A DNA stretch of 64,000 nucleotides from Gemmata sp051859125 (GTDB lineage Bacteria > Planctomycetota > Planctomycetia > Gemmatales > Gemmataceae), in NCBI RefSeq assembly GCF_051859125.1, contig NZ_JBHYGG010000046.1:1-64000 (forward strand), in the 5' to 3' direction. The notes below the pieces were generated by a model, which saw only the letters and a program-made list of their open reading frames with translations, did not search any database and had not been told where the DNA came from. Below are positions 18,129-25,791 of this stretch, one piece after another. Each line of letters opens with the position of its first letter. The stretch's first letter is position 1. A program made the position numbers and the translations under genes.

Positions 18129-19859
18129 ATGAAGAACGGACCACCCAACACGTTCCGCACCCGCCTGCTCGTGGCGGCCGCGTGCCCGCTCGGGACCGCG
18201 GGGGTCGTGGCCGCGGCCTGCCCCGAGGCGCTCGGGGCCGCCGCCGCCGCGGGGCTCGCGTTCGCCGCCGCCGCCGCCGGACTGCTGTGGCAGCTCACCC
18301 GGCCCCTCGCGGACCTCGGCCGCGCCGTCGAGGCGGCCGCGGACGAGGGGACCGCCGACGGGCTCCCGACCGGGCGCCGCGACGAACTCGGCCGGCTCGC
18401 CGCGGTCGTCGCCGCCCTTATTGACAAGGGGAACGAGACCTCGGGCCGGCTCGACGACGAGACCGCGCGCCGGGCCGCCGACGCCGCGAAGTTCACCGCC
18501 GCGCTCGGGGCCGTGGCCGCCGCAATGGGCCGCGTCGCCGCCGGCACGCCCGCCGAGCCGCTGGCGCTGGCGCTGCCCGCCGGGATCAGCGGCGAGCCGG
18601 TCGCGGCCGGGTGCGCCGACCTGAACGCGAAGGTGACCGCGGTGCGGCAGCGGCTCGCCGGGCTGTCCCGCATCCTCCAGTCGTGCCCGCTCCCGCTCGT
18701 GGCGACCGACGACCGCGGGGTGATCCGGTACGCGAACCCGGCCGCCGAGCAGGCGCTGGGCCGGCCGGTCGCCCAGCTCGTCCGCGCGCCGCTCGGGCAC
18801 CTGCTCCGCGCCCCGGCCGAGCCGGACCCGACCGGCATCCCCTCGCTGGTGCTGACCGGGGTGCCCGACTGGTTCGCGCAGGGCGGCCGGCCGGTGGCGG
18901 CCGACGCGATCGCCCGGGGCACCCGGCTGTGCCTCGCGGCGGCCCGGTCCCACGTCCAGAACGACGGCATGTGGTGCGTCGTGGCCCGGGAACTGGCCGA
19001 CGACCACCGGCGGCTCGGGCTCGACCGGGCCCGGACCCGCGAGGAGGTGCTGGTCGCCGCGCTGGGCCTCGTCGAGCAGCAGGCCGGCGCGGCCGGGGAG
19101 GGGATCGTCGCCCAGGCCCGGCAGCTCATCGGCGAGGTGAAGCAGACCCCGCAGCGGGACGCGCTGGTCCCGCGGCTCAGGGCGGTCCGCGACACCGCGG
19201 CCGACCTCGACGCACAGGTCCGCGTCGCCCGGTGGCTGTCGGTCACGCTGTGGGGCGAACTGCCGGCCCCGGCCCGGTCCGAGTTCCTCGCCGGCGAGTC
19301 GGTCCGCGGGGCGCTCGACCTGCTGGCCGCGCGGCTCAAGCGGGCCGACGTGACCGTGACCGTCGCGGACGCGGGCGGGTGGGTGTACTGCGACGAGGAC
19401 TGGTTCGGCACCGCGGTGCTGGGCGTGCTCACCCACGCGGCCGCCGCGGTCCGGGGCGCGCCGGTCGGGGTGCGGCTCCGCCGGCTCCCGTGTCAGCCGG
19501 GCCAGACCGAGGGGAACCTGGAGGTCGAGGTGGTCGACGCCGGCCCGCCGCTGACCGCGGCCCAGGCCGCGGCCCTCGCGAACCCGCTCGGCGACCTCGA
19601 CCCGAGCGCCCTGCTGCCGACCGGAGACGGGCAGGGGTTCGTCCCGGGGCTGCTGCTCGCGAAGCGGCTCGCGGCCGCCCTCGGGGGCGAGCTGGCGCTC
19701 GACGCCACTCCGTCGGGCCGGCTCGTGGTGCGGATGGTGGTCCCGACCCGGCTCCCGGACCGGAACGCCGCGCCGCTGGCCGGGCTCACCGACCCGCACG
19801 CCGAGGCGATCGCGGTCGAAGAACTGTGCGTCGGCTGGCGACTGGGCATGAGCAGCTAA
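18129..19859 (+). CDS. Membrane HAMP-PAS histidine-kinase-like protein, catalytically degenerate
   Basis: 576 aa. Two hydrophobic segments near the N-terminus (about 10-30 and 38-58) with almost no loop between them, a HAMP-like helix (TRPLADLGRAVEAAADEG), a second helix pair, a PAS domain (about 175-265; PLPLVATDDRGVIRYANPAAE), a four-helix dimerisation-like region and an ATPase-like C-terminus (about 390-555). I see no phospho-acceptor His in the helical region; the N-box is VLTHAAAAV instead of a N-containing motif, the D-x-G-x-G box is VVDAGPPLT, and the last Gly box is only partly kept (GFVPGLLLAKRLAAALGGEL). So it is probably a pseudokinase-type sensor or scaffold. It lies 28 nt after the Ser/Thr kinase gene and could be its substrate or sensor partner (inference). 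Confidence 0.75.
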   Translation: MKNGPPNTFRTRLLVAAACPLGTAGVVAAACPEALGAAAAAGLAFAAAAAGLLWQLTRPLADLGRAVEAAADEGTADGLPTGRRDELGRLAAVVAALIDKGNETSGRLDDETARRAADAAKFTAALGAVAAAMGRVAAGTPAEPLALALPAGISGEPVAAGCADLNAKVTAVRQRLAGLSRILQSCPLPLVATDDRGVIRYANPAAEQALGRPVAQLVRAPLGHLLRAPAEPDPTGIPSLVLTGVPDWFAQGGRPVAADAIARGTRLCLAAARSHVQNDGMWCVVARELADDHRRLGLDRARTREEVLVAALGLVEQQAGAAGEGIVAQARQLIGEVKQTPQRDALVPRLRAVRDTAADLDAQVRVARWLSVTLWGELPAPARSEFLAGESVRGALDLLAARLKRADVTVTVADAGGWVYCDEDWFGTAVLGVLTHAAAAVRGAPVGVRLRRLPCQPGQTEGNLEVEVVDAGPPLTAAQAAALANPLGDLDPSALLPTGDGQGFVPGLLLAKRLAAALGGELALDATPSGRLVVRMVVPTRLPDRNAAPLAGLTDPHAEAIAVEELCVGWRLGMSS

Positions 19860-19884
19860 GGACCAGAGGACGGAGCCTCAGAAG

Positions 19885-19958
19885 GACAGAGGACAGAAGA
19901 GCAAACCGGGACCACTTCGGTTCCTGACCTTCTGTCCTCTGGGGTTCTGTCCTCTGTC
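19885..19958. repeat. One-left-arm / two-right-arm inverted repeat
   Basis: The left arm 19885-19899 (core GACAGAGGACAGAAG) can pair with 19929-19941 (CTTCTGTCCTCTG) or, alternatively, with 19945-19958 (TTCTGTCCTCTGTC). The two right arms are near-direct repeats. It fills the 115-bp gap between the sensor-like gene and the ferredoxin gene, so mutually exclusive hairpins could act as an attenuator or processing site. Direct reading; function inferred. Confidence 0.6.
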
Positions 19959-19974
19959 TCAACCGGGGGGCGCG

Positions 19975-20448
19975 ATGAAGTCCGTGACGATGGTGCCGGT
20001 CGGCGGTCAGTTGGAGGTCGCGACCGGGAGCCGCCTGGTCGAGGGGCTGCTCTCGCAGGACCTCGAGATCGAGATGGCGTGCGGCGGCCGGGGCCTGTGC
20101 GCGACGTGCCACGTGTACCTGCGGGCCGGCAAGGACTGCGTGTCCCCGCCCTCGGCCCGCGAGCTGCGGACCCTGGGCCTGGTGGCCACGGCCGACCCGG
20201 ACAGCCGGCTCGCGTGCCAGTGCCACATCGAGGGCAACGGGATCGTCGTCGAGGTCCCCGAGGGGATGTACGTGCAGTCGATCGAGCAGGTCGACGCCCT
20301 GGTCGGCACGGTCGCCGGGTACGACTACCTGCACCCGATCACCGGGCAGCGGCTGATCCCCAAGGGGAAGCTCATCACCCGGTCCATCTTCAACGAGTTC
20401 GTGTCGGCCGCGAAGGAGCTGAAACGGGTCCGCGAGACCCCCACCTGA
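19975..20448 (+). CDS. 2Fe-2S ferredoxin with conserved C-terminal extension
   Basis: 157 aa. Plant/adrenodoxin-type cluster ligands C36-x5-C42-x2-C45 and C81 (MACGGRGLCATCH ... RLACQ). Residues 95-157 form an extension with EVPEGMY and LHPITG..LIPKGKLITR that is shared, with identical cysteine numbering, with the N-terminus of the ferredoxin-kinase fusion at 24145. The two are clearly paralogous over about 150 residues. Likely role by context: electron donor to the heme oxygenase encoded 3.3 kb downstream (plant/cyanobacterial-type heme oxygenases use ferredoxin), or a redox signal for the kinases. Preceded by an invertible hairpin region and followed 24 nt later by a V4R gene. Confidence 0.88.
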   Translation: MKSVTMVPVGGQLEVATGSRLVEGLLSQDLEIEMACGGRGLCATCHVYLRAGKDCVSPPSARELRTLGLVATADPDSRLACQCHIEGNGIVVEVPEGMYVQSIEQVDALVGTVAGYDYLHPITGQRLIPKGKLITRSIFNEFVSAAKELKRVRETPT

Positions 20449-20472
20449 CCCCCGCACGCGAGGAGCCCCGCG

Positions 20473-21276
20473 ATGAGCACCCGGACCGACGACTACACGG
20501 CCCCGATCGACCGCCCGTCGGAGCAGACGCTCCAGTTGCTGTGGAAGGAGAAGGCCGACCTGCGGTCCGTCTCGTTCCTCCGCCGCCCCGGGGTGACCGA
20601 CGGGACCATCCACCGCGGCCCGATCTCCGTGGTCGAGGGGCCGCAGCCGTACAAGCACAACCACTACCACGACTCGGAGTTCTTCCGGGCCGACCCGGAC
20701 CGGGGCACGGTCACCAACCCGTACGGCCAGCGGGTCATGCGGGTGTCCGAGGACTTCCTGGTCGCGGTCCTCGGGTCGCTCGAGGACGAGGTCGGGCAGA
20801 GCGGCGCGCGGGAGATCATGTACAAGTGCGGGTACCAGTGGGGCGTCCAGGACATGCGGCGGTTCCTGCCCCGGATGCAGGCCGAGTTCGAGGCCGAGCT
20901 GGACCGGATGCGGGTCGACTTCCTCATGGAGTGCTGGTGGTGGCCGCTCACCATCATGGGGTGGGGCACCTGGCGGTACGACTTCACCCAGCGGGACAAG
21001 GGCCTCCTGTACGTCGAGTTGTACGAGTCGGCGGTCGCCAAGTCGGTCGGCGACGTCGGGTCGGTGGTGTGCTACTTCTACGCGGGCCTGTTCGGGGCCG
21101 TGTTCAGCGCGCTGGCGAAGCGGCCCCTCGGGTGCGTCGAGATGCAGTGCTACGCGACCGGCGAGGACTTCTGCAAGTTCGTGGTCGCGGACTACGAGCG
21201 GGTGAACGCGGCCGCGTTCTGGCGGGGCGAGGGCGCCTCGGCCCGCGACATCACCAAGAAGCTGTCCGAGATGTGA
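20473..21276 (+). CDS. V4R-domain protein
   Basis: 267 aa, soluble. The C-terminal ~150 residues match the V4R (4-vinyl-reductase-type small-molecule-binding) fold: REIMYKCGYQWG, a helical middle, SVGDVGSVVCYFYAGLFGAVFS, and the signature GCVEMQCYATGEDFCKFVV with its conserved Cys and Phe. V4R domains bind hydrophobic ligands or, in some, metal; they occur in bacteriochlorophyll enzymes and in XylR/DmpR-type sensors. The N-terminal ~100 residues (KHNHYHDSEFF, His-rich) are unassigned. Strong Shine-Dalgarno (GAGGAG). A second V4R-like gene follows at 21546. A tetrapyrrole or bilin ligand is an attractive guess because a heme oxygenase is in the same operon; not shown by sequence. Confidence 0.8.
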   Translation: MSTRTDDYTAPIDRPSEQTLQLLWKEKADLRSVSFLRRPGVTDGTIHRGPISVVEGPQPYKHNHYHDSEFFRADPDRGTVTNPYGQRVMRVSEDFLVAVLGSLEDEVGQSGAREIMYKCGYQWGVQDMRRFLPRMQAEFEAELDRMRVDFLMECWWWPLTIMGWGTWRYDFTQRDKGLLYVELYESAVAKSVGDVGSVVCYFYAGLFGAVFSALAKRPLGCVEMQCYATGEDFCKFVVADYERVNAAAFWRGEGASARDITKKLSEM

Positions 21277-21320
21277 CCCCCGGAACCCGCACCCGAACCC
21301 GCACCGAGAGACCCGCACCA

Positions 21321-21524
21321 ATGAACCCGCACCGCCTCCCCTGGTCCGCCCTGGCCGCCCGGTTCCGGGCCGCCCCGCCCCGGACGGCCGCCCCCCGGGT
21401 CGCCCGCGCGCCCCGCGCCGCCGGGGGCCACCCGGGCCGCCGGCCCCTGAGCCAACTGTTCGCGCCGGCTCCCGCCGAGACGCCGGCCCCCGCCCCCGGA
21501 CCGACCGCCAGCGCCGTGGCGTGA
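21321..21524 (+). CDS. Small Pro/Ala/Arg-rich protein, unknown function
   Basis: 67 aa between two V4R genes, 44 nt after one and 21 nt before the next, with GAGAG upstream of the ATG. Composition is basic and Pro-rich (many RAP/PAP), consistent with a disordered peptide. It fills the only gap in the operon, which supports reality, but low-complexity GC-rich frames arise by chance in this genome. No family recognised. Confidence 0.45.
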   Translation: MNPHRLPWSALAARFRAAPPRTAAPRVARAPRAAGGHPGRRPLSQLFAPAPAETPAPAPGPTASAVA

Positions 21525-21545
21525 CCCCCAACCGAGGAGACCCCG

Positions 21546-22220
21546 ATGACGATGGCACTCGACCCGCCGGTGCGGCTCAAGGGCAACCCCGCCGCCCGGC
21601 CCGACTACTTCCGCACCGACGTGGCCACCGGCGTGACCCGGAACCCCGCCGGGGTCCGCATCTGCGCCCTGCCGACCGAGTTCCTGCTCGGGTTCCGCGA
21701 CGCCCTCGTGTACGAGTGCGGCAAGGCGTACCGGCGGGTCATGAAGGGCGCGGGCAAGAAGTGGGGCGCGCGGCTCGCGGCCCGGTTCGACAAGGAGGTC
21801 ACGGCCCTCTACGGCACCCGGCTCCGGGACCTCCCCGCCGGGCTCGTCCACACGTGCCTCGCCGAGTCGTTCGCGGCCCACGGGTACGGCGTGCTCCGCC
21901 TCGACCTGTCGCTGTGCGGCGACGGCATCCTGCTCGCGGACCTCGCCGACTCGGTCATGCCGTCGCTGATCCGCGAGTCCGACCGGCCCGTGGACATGCT
22001 CCTCGCCGGGGCGCTCGGGGTCGTGTTCGGGCACCTGAGCGGCGAGTCCCTCGACGCGGTCCAGACCGAGTGCCCGTCGATGGGGGCCGAGCGGTCCCGG
22101 TTCGTCATCGCGCGGGCCGACGCGGTCGCCGCCGCCGAGGACTGGATCGAGACCGTCGAGGCCATGCCGGCCCACGCCGCCGTGCTGCAGCGGATCAAGG
22201 ACGCCCTCCAAACGACGTGA
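21546..22220 (+). CDS. Second V4R-like protein
   Basis: 224 aa, soluble. It aligns by eye with the C-terminal part of the V4R protein at 20473: FRDALVYECGKAYRR, a long helical middle, LADLADSVMPSL, DMLLAGALGVVFGHLSGESLDAVQTECPSMG and FVIA. The terminal Cys of the signature is kept (TEC) but the Cys of the last FCKF element is replaced (ERSRF), so ligand binding may differ. Strong Shine-Dalgarno (GAGGAG) 7 nt before the ATG. Co-transcribed with ferredoxin and heme oxygenase by spacing. Could form a heteromer with the first V4R protein (inference). Confidence 0.65.
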   Translation: MTMALDPPVRLKGNPAARPDYFRTDVATGVTRNPAGVRICALPTEFLLGFRDALVYECGKAYRRVMKGAGKKWGARLAARFDKEVTALYGTRLRDLPAGLVHTCLAESFAAHGYGVLRLDLSLCGDGILLADLADSVMPSLIRESDRPVDMLLAGALGVVFGHLSGESLDAVQTECPSMGAERSRFVIARADAVAAAEDWIETVEAMPAHAAVLQRIKDALQTT

Positions 22221-22245
22221 CCCCCCGAGACCCCGCGGAGCGCCC

Positions 22246-22722
22246 ATGAACACCTGGCTCACCGACATCATCCGCAAGGCGAACGAGCGCCCGTTCCCCG
22301 AGGCCGACGTGGCCCGGATGACCGCGTACTACGCCCGGCTCCCGGCCCGGCTCAAGCTCGGCGAGGAGCTGGAGCGGACCGAGACCGGGCTCGCCCGCCG
22401 GCTCCACGAGGAGCTGACCAAGCGGCACCCGGACCGGCAGACCTACAGCCGGCCCCTGGCCCAGGACCTCGTCGAGAGCCTGCGGCACGTCAACCTGTCG
22501 GTCCTGGCCGACGACCCGCGGCTGCTCCGGTACCGGTGGACCGAGCACCTCGCGCGGGTGCTCCCCGAACTGGGCGTGGACCCGCTCGAGGTCCGCGACG
22601 CGTACCTGGTGCTCCGCGAGCTCCTCGAGGGCCGGCTCACCGCCTCGTCGTGGGAGGTGTTCCGCCCCGCGTTCGACGAGATGACCGACGCGCTCACCGC
22701 CGTTCCCGCACCCACCGCCTGA
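22246..22722 (+). CDS. Small all-helical protein, globin/phycobiliprotein-like candidate (subunit 1)
   Basis: 158 aa, no Cys. Helical pattern throughout: FPEADVARMTAYYARLPAR, LHEELTKRHPDRQ, a DDPRLLRYRWTEHL segment and VRDAYLVLRELLEGRL..SSWEVFRP. The last segment aligns clearly with SPQFMRDTFALWHEALKACLSPAAWGLVRP of the next gene, so the two are paralogues. The E-D-x-x-x-I-x-x-Y-L..R helix pattern is reminiscent of phycobilisome proteins and of the bilin-biosynthesis-associated globins I recall from non-cyanobacterial clusters that also encode heme oxygenase. Lacking Cys, any bilin would be bound non-covalently or via His. The fold call needs a profile search. Tight operon spacing (26 nt upstream). 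Confidence 0.6.
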   Translation: MNTWLTDIIRKANERPFPEADVARMTAYYARLPARLKLGEELERTETGLARRLHEELTKRHPDRQTYSRPLAQDLVESLRHVNLSVLADDPRLLRYRWTEHLARVLPELGVDPLEVRDAYLVLRELLEGRLTASSWEVFRPAFDEMTDALTAVPAPTA

Positions 22723-22737
22723 CCCCCGGAGGCCCGC

Positions 22738-23259
22738 ATGATCGCCACCGTGCTGAGCCGGCTCGACGCCGCGTACCCGTCGGCCGAAGACCGCTCGAAG
22801 ATCGAGAGCTACCTGGCGACCGTCGAGGGCCGCCGCGCGGCGCTCGACGAGGTCCGGCACCAGGCCGGCCCCGTCGCCGACCGGGTGATGGCCGGGATCC
22901 GCGCCCGGTACCCGCAGTTCGCCCGGTACCGCCCAACCGGGTACGACAAGGGGCACCGCGACATGGTGCTGCTCTCGAACATGGTCGGGAACGCCACGTT
23001 CCTGGGCGAGCACGAGAGCCTCGACGACATGTTCACCCACTGGTACAAGACGATCCTCAAGGCGGCCCACATGTCGCCGCAGTTCATGCGGGACACGTTC
23101 GCGCTGTGGCACGAGGCCCTGAAGGCGTGCCTGTCCCCGGCCGCGTGGGGACTCGTGCGCCCGCACGCCGAGCACCTCGCCGAGATCCTCACCGACCTCC
23201 CGGTCCCCGCCCGGGACGAGACCGGCGAGCGGCGCACCATCTCCAGCGGACTCATGTGA
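22738..23259 (+). CDS. Small all-helical protein, globin/phycobiliprotein-like candidate (subunit 2)
   Basis: 173 aa. Begins like a phycobilisome or globin-coupled helix pair (YPSAEDRSKIESYLATVEGRRAALDEV), then IRARYPQF.RYRPTGYDKGHRDM, a GEHESLDDMFTHWYKTIL segment and a C-terminal helix paralogous to the preceding protein. It has one Cys (LKACLS) and six His (for example EVRHQ, KGHRD, FTHWYK, AAHMS, LWHEA) that could ligate heme or contact a bilin. Shine-Dalgarno CCGGAGG is 6 nt from the ATG. The next gene, 14 nt downstream, is heme oxygenase, which makes biliverdin; a bilin-carrier or sensor role follows from context, not from a catalytic motif. Confidence 0.62.
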   Translation: MIATVLSRLDAAYPSAEDRSKIESYLATVEGRRAALDEVRHQAGPVADRVMAGIRARYPQFARYRPTGYDKGHRDMVLLSNMVGNATFLGEHESLDDMFTHWYKTILKAAHMSPQFMRDTFALWHEALKACLSPAAWGLVRPHAEHLAEILTDLPVPARDETGERRTISSGLM

Positions 23260-23273
23260 CCAGGAGCCGACCC

Positions 23274-23903
23274 GTGGAACTCATCGACGAACTTCGAACG
23301 GTGACCCGCCCGATCCACACGCGGATCGAGCAACTCCCGGCGGCCCGGGAGCTGGCCCAAGGGCGGATCGGCCGCGAGCCGTACCTGGACCTGCTCGGCC
23401 GCCTGTACTGGGTCCACGCGACCTTCGAGGCCGAACTGGACCGGGCGCCCGTGGTGCGGGCCGCGTGGCCGGCCGAGGCCGAGCGGGCCGCGGCCGTCGC
23501 CCGCGACCTGGAGGTGCTCGGCGGAGACCCCCCGTGCGCCCCGCCGGCGGCCGTGACCGAGTGGCGGCACCGGCTCCGCGCCCGCGGGCACCACGCCGCG
23601 TGGGCCGGGGCCGGGTACGTCCTCGAGGGGAGCCGCATGGGGAGCCGGGTGCTCGCCGCGCCGCTGGCCCGCGCGCTCGCGGTCCCGCCCGGCGCCGGGG
23701 TCGGGCTCGACTACCACCGCGACGGGTTGGCCGACCCGGTCGGCCGGTGGGAGCGGGTCCGGGCGGCGCTCGCGGCGCTCGACGAGGGCGGCGCGAACCG
23801 CGCGCACATCACGTTCGGGGCCGTCGCCACCTTCGAGCTGATGCTCGCGGTCCACGCCGAGCCGGTCGCCGACCCCGAGCCGATCCTGGTCCGGGCCATG
23901 TGA
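23274..23903 (+). CDS. Heme oxygenase (biliverdin-producing)
   Basis: 209 aa, all-helical, soluble. Proximal heme ligand candidate is His15 (TRPIHTRIEQLP), near the N-terminus as in HO-1/HmuO/BphO. The family signature helix is present (GAGYVLEGSRMGSRVLA, equivalent to the flexible Gly distal helix). Typical length is 200-230 aa. Reaction: heme + O2 + electrons to biliverdin, CO and Fe2+. The GTG start has AGGAG upstream and lies 14 nt after the preceding gene. Electrons probably come from the ferredoxin of the same cluster; the product is the chromophore needed by the bacteriophytochrome at 26170. A long hairpin follows 16 nt after the stop. Confidence 0.88.
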   Translation: MELIDELRTVTRPIHTRIEQLPAARELAQGRIGREPYLDLLGRLYWVHATFEAELDRAPVVRAAWPAEAERAAAVARDLEVLGGDPPCAPPAAVTEWRHRLRARGHHAAWAGAGYVLEGSRMGSRVLAAPLARALAVPPGAGVGLDYHRDGLADPVGRWERVRAALAALDEGGANRAHITFGAVATFELMLAVHAEPVADPEPILVRAM

Positions 23904-23919
23904 GTCCGGGAGGCGAAGT

Positions 23920-23999
23920 TGGTTCTGGTGGGGCAGACATTCGTGTCTGCCTCGTGAGGCGACTGGAGGCAGACACGAATGTCTGCCCCACCAGAACCA
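23920..23999. repeat. Long perfect hairpin after the heme oxygenase gene
   Basis: Arms 23920-23952 and 23967-23999 are perfect 33-nt reverse complements with a 14-nt loop. Each arm also contains its own small palindrome (GGCAGACA-TTCG-TGTCTGCC). It resembles a REP/MITE-type element and would also serve as a strong terminator or mRNA stabiliser at the 3' end of the operon. Confidence 0.8.
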
Positions 24000-24144
24000 G
24001 GCTGATGCGGTCCCAACTGCGTCAGTCCTTATCGGATCGCAGTCCGGGACCGCCGGACGGAACCCGGCGGCTCGAAACTCGCAATTTCCCGGTGCGGCTC
24101 ACTCCCCGCCCTGCCGAGACCCGCCCACGCTCCCGCAGGCCGAC

Positions 24145-25791
24145 ATGAAGAAGATCGCGCTCCACCCGCTCGCCGACACGACCCTCGTGGACACCGGGGC
24201 CACGCTCCTCTCGGGGCTGCTCCGGCGCGACCTGAACGTGCAGATGTCGTGCGGCGGGAAGGGGCTGTGCTCCACCTGCCACGTCTGGGTGCGGACCGGG
24301 ACCGAGAACCTCTCGCCGGTGAACGCACGCGAGAAGATGACCCTGTCACTCGTCGCCGACGCGCGGCCCGAGAGCCGCCTCGCTTGCCAGTGCCGGGTGT
24401 TCGGCGACGGGGTCGAGGTCGAGGTGCCCGAGGGCATGTACATCGAGTCGGCCGACGACCTCGTCGCGCTGCTCGGCACCCGCGCCTCGCTGAACATCCT
24501 CCACCCGGTCACCGGGATCGTCCTCATCCCCAAAGGGAAGCTCATCACCCGGACGCTCCTGGAGCAGTCGCGTAGCGTGGCGACGGACCTGCGGCGCGCG
24601 AAGGCGGGCGGCGACCCGCTGACCGACTCGACCACGCACCGGTCGTTCCTGGCCAGCGGGAGCGGGGTCGTTCCGGTGGCGACCAGTCGGTCGTCCCGCA
24701 TGATCCCCCCGCCGCCGGTGCGGGCCGCGGCCGCGCCCCCGCCGAACCCGGTCCCCGGCGACCCGGCCCCGCCGCCCCGGCCCCCGGTCGCCCCGGGCGA
24801 CTCGGGCCTGTACCTGTCGCGGTCCACCAACGCCAGCCAGTTCGGGCCGCCGGTGAGCGTTTCGGCGACCACGGCCGGCCCGCACGACCGGCCCAGCGGC
24901 GAAACGTCGACGGCCGGCGCGGCGCGGGCCCTGCCCCCGGTCCAGGCCGGCACCCAGATCGGGAAGTACCTGCTCATCGAGTGCATCGGCAAGGGCGGTG
25001 CGGGGATGGTGTACCGGGCCCTGCACACCAAGCTGAAGACCCCGGTCGCGGTCAAGTTCCTGCGGCCCGACGTGTTGGCCGGCGACCCCGATGCCCTGGC
25101 GTCGTTCACCCGCGAGGCCCAGCTCCTGGCCCAGCTCATCCACCCGAACATCGTCCGCGTGCTCGACTTCGAGGACGACCCGGCCCGCCCGTTCGTGGTT
25201 ATGGAGTTCGTCGACGGGCTGAGCGTGGCCGACCTCATCAAGCAGTGCGGGCGGGTCGCGCCGAGCCGGGCCATCGAGATCGCGCTCCAGGTGATCGAGG
25301 GGCTCGACGCGGCCCGGAAGATCGGCGTCGTCCACCGGGACGTGAAGCCGGGGAACATCCTCCTGACCCGCGACGGCACGAGCAAGCTCGTGGACCTCGG
25401 GCTGGCGATCGCGGCCCGCACGGCCGGCGGCCCGGCGGCCCCGATCGGCGCGGCCGCTGAGGGCACGGTCGGGTACATGGCACCCGAGCAGGCGGTCGGC
25501 GGGAGCGTGGACCACCGGGCCGACCAGTACTCGCTGGGCTGCACCCTGTACCAGCTCGTGACCGGGCGGCTCCCGTTCACCGGGCGGTCGGCCCAGGAGG
25601 TCTTGCTCCAGCACCTCCGGTCCGCCCCGGTGCCCCCGCACGAGGTCGCCCCGAGCGTCCCGGCCGATCTGTCGCGGGTGGTGCTCGGGATGATGGAGAA
25701 GTCGCCCGACGACCGGTACCCGGACTACGGGCGGCTCCGGGCCGACCTCGTAAAACTGGCCCAGTCCCTCGCCGCGGCCGGAGTGGCGTGA
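24145..25791 (+). CDS. Ferredoxin-Ser/Thr kinase fusion protein
   Basis: 548 aa. Residues 1-150 are a 2Fe-2S ferredoxin with ligands C36-x5-C42-x2-C45 and C81, plus the EVPEGMY and LHPVTG..LIPKGKLITR extension found in the free ferredoxin at 19975. A Pro/Ala-rich linker spans about 155-268. Residues 272-545 are a Hanks-type kinase: GKGGAGMVY, VAVKFL, HRDVKPGN, VDLGLA (DLG instead of DFG), YMAPEQ, and ADQYSLGCTLYQL. Both halves keep their key residues, so this looks like a redox- or cluster-sensing kinase derived by fusing a duplicate of the local ferredoxin to a kinase. No transmembrane helix. It lies 241 bp after the heme oxygenase gene, beyond a strong hairpin, so it may have its own promoter. 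Confidence 0.88.
   Translation: MKKIALHPLADTTLVDTGATLLSGLLRRDLNVQMSCGGKGLCSTCHVWVRTGTENLSPVNAREKMTLSLVADARPESRLACQCRVFGDGVEVEVPEGMYIESADDLVALLGTRASLNILHPVTGIVLIPKGKLITRTLLEQSRSVATDLRRAKAGGDPLTDSTTHRSFLASGSGVVPVATSRSSRMIPPPPVRAAAAPPPNPVPGDPAPPPRPPVAPGDSGLYLSRSTNASQFGPPVSVSATTAGPHDRPSGETSTAGAARALPPVQAGTQIGKYLLIECIGKGGAGMVYRALHTKLKTPVAVKFLRPDVLAGDPDALASFTREAQLLAQLIHPNIVRVLDFEDDPARPFVVMEFVDGLSVADLIKQCGRVAPSRAIEIALQVIEGLDAARKIGVVHRDVKPGNILLTRDGTSKLVDLGLAIAARTAGGPAAPIGAAAEGTVGYMAPEQAVGGSVDHRADQYSLGCTLYQLVTGRLPFTGRSAQEVLLQHLRSAPVPPHEVAPSVPADLSRVVLGMMEKSPDDRYPDYGRLRADLVKLAQSLAAAGVA

Noticed and set aside
16865..19432. Long minus-strand frame across the kinase and sensor genes
   Set aside because: Ser/Arg-rich antisense of two genes with clear motifs on the plus strand.
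19975..24144. A ferredoxin-dependent bilin reductase (PcyA-like) gene in the heme oxygenase operon
   Set aside because: Looked for a ~240-aa FDBR gene among all proteins of the block; none matched. Biliverdin is probably the final bilin, unless one of the V4R proteins acts on it.
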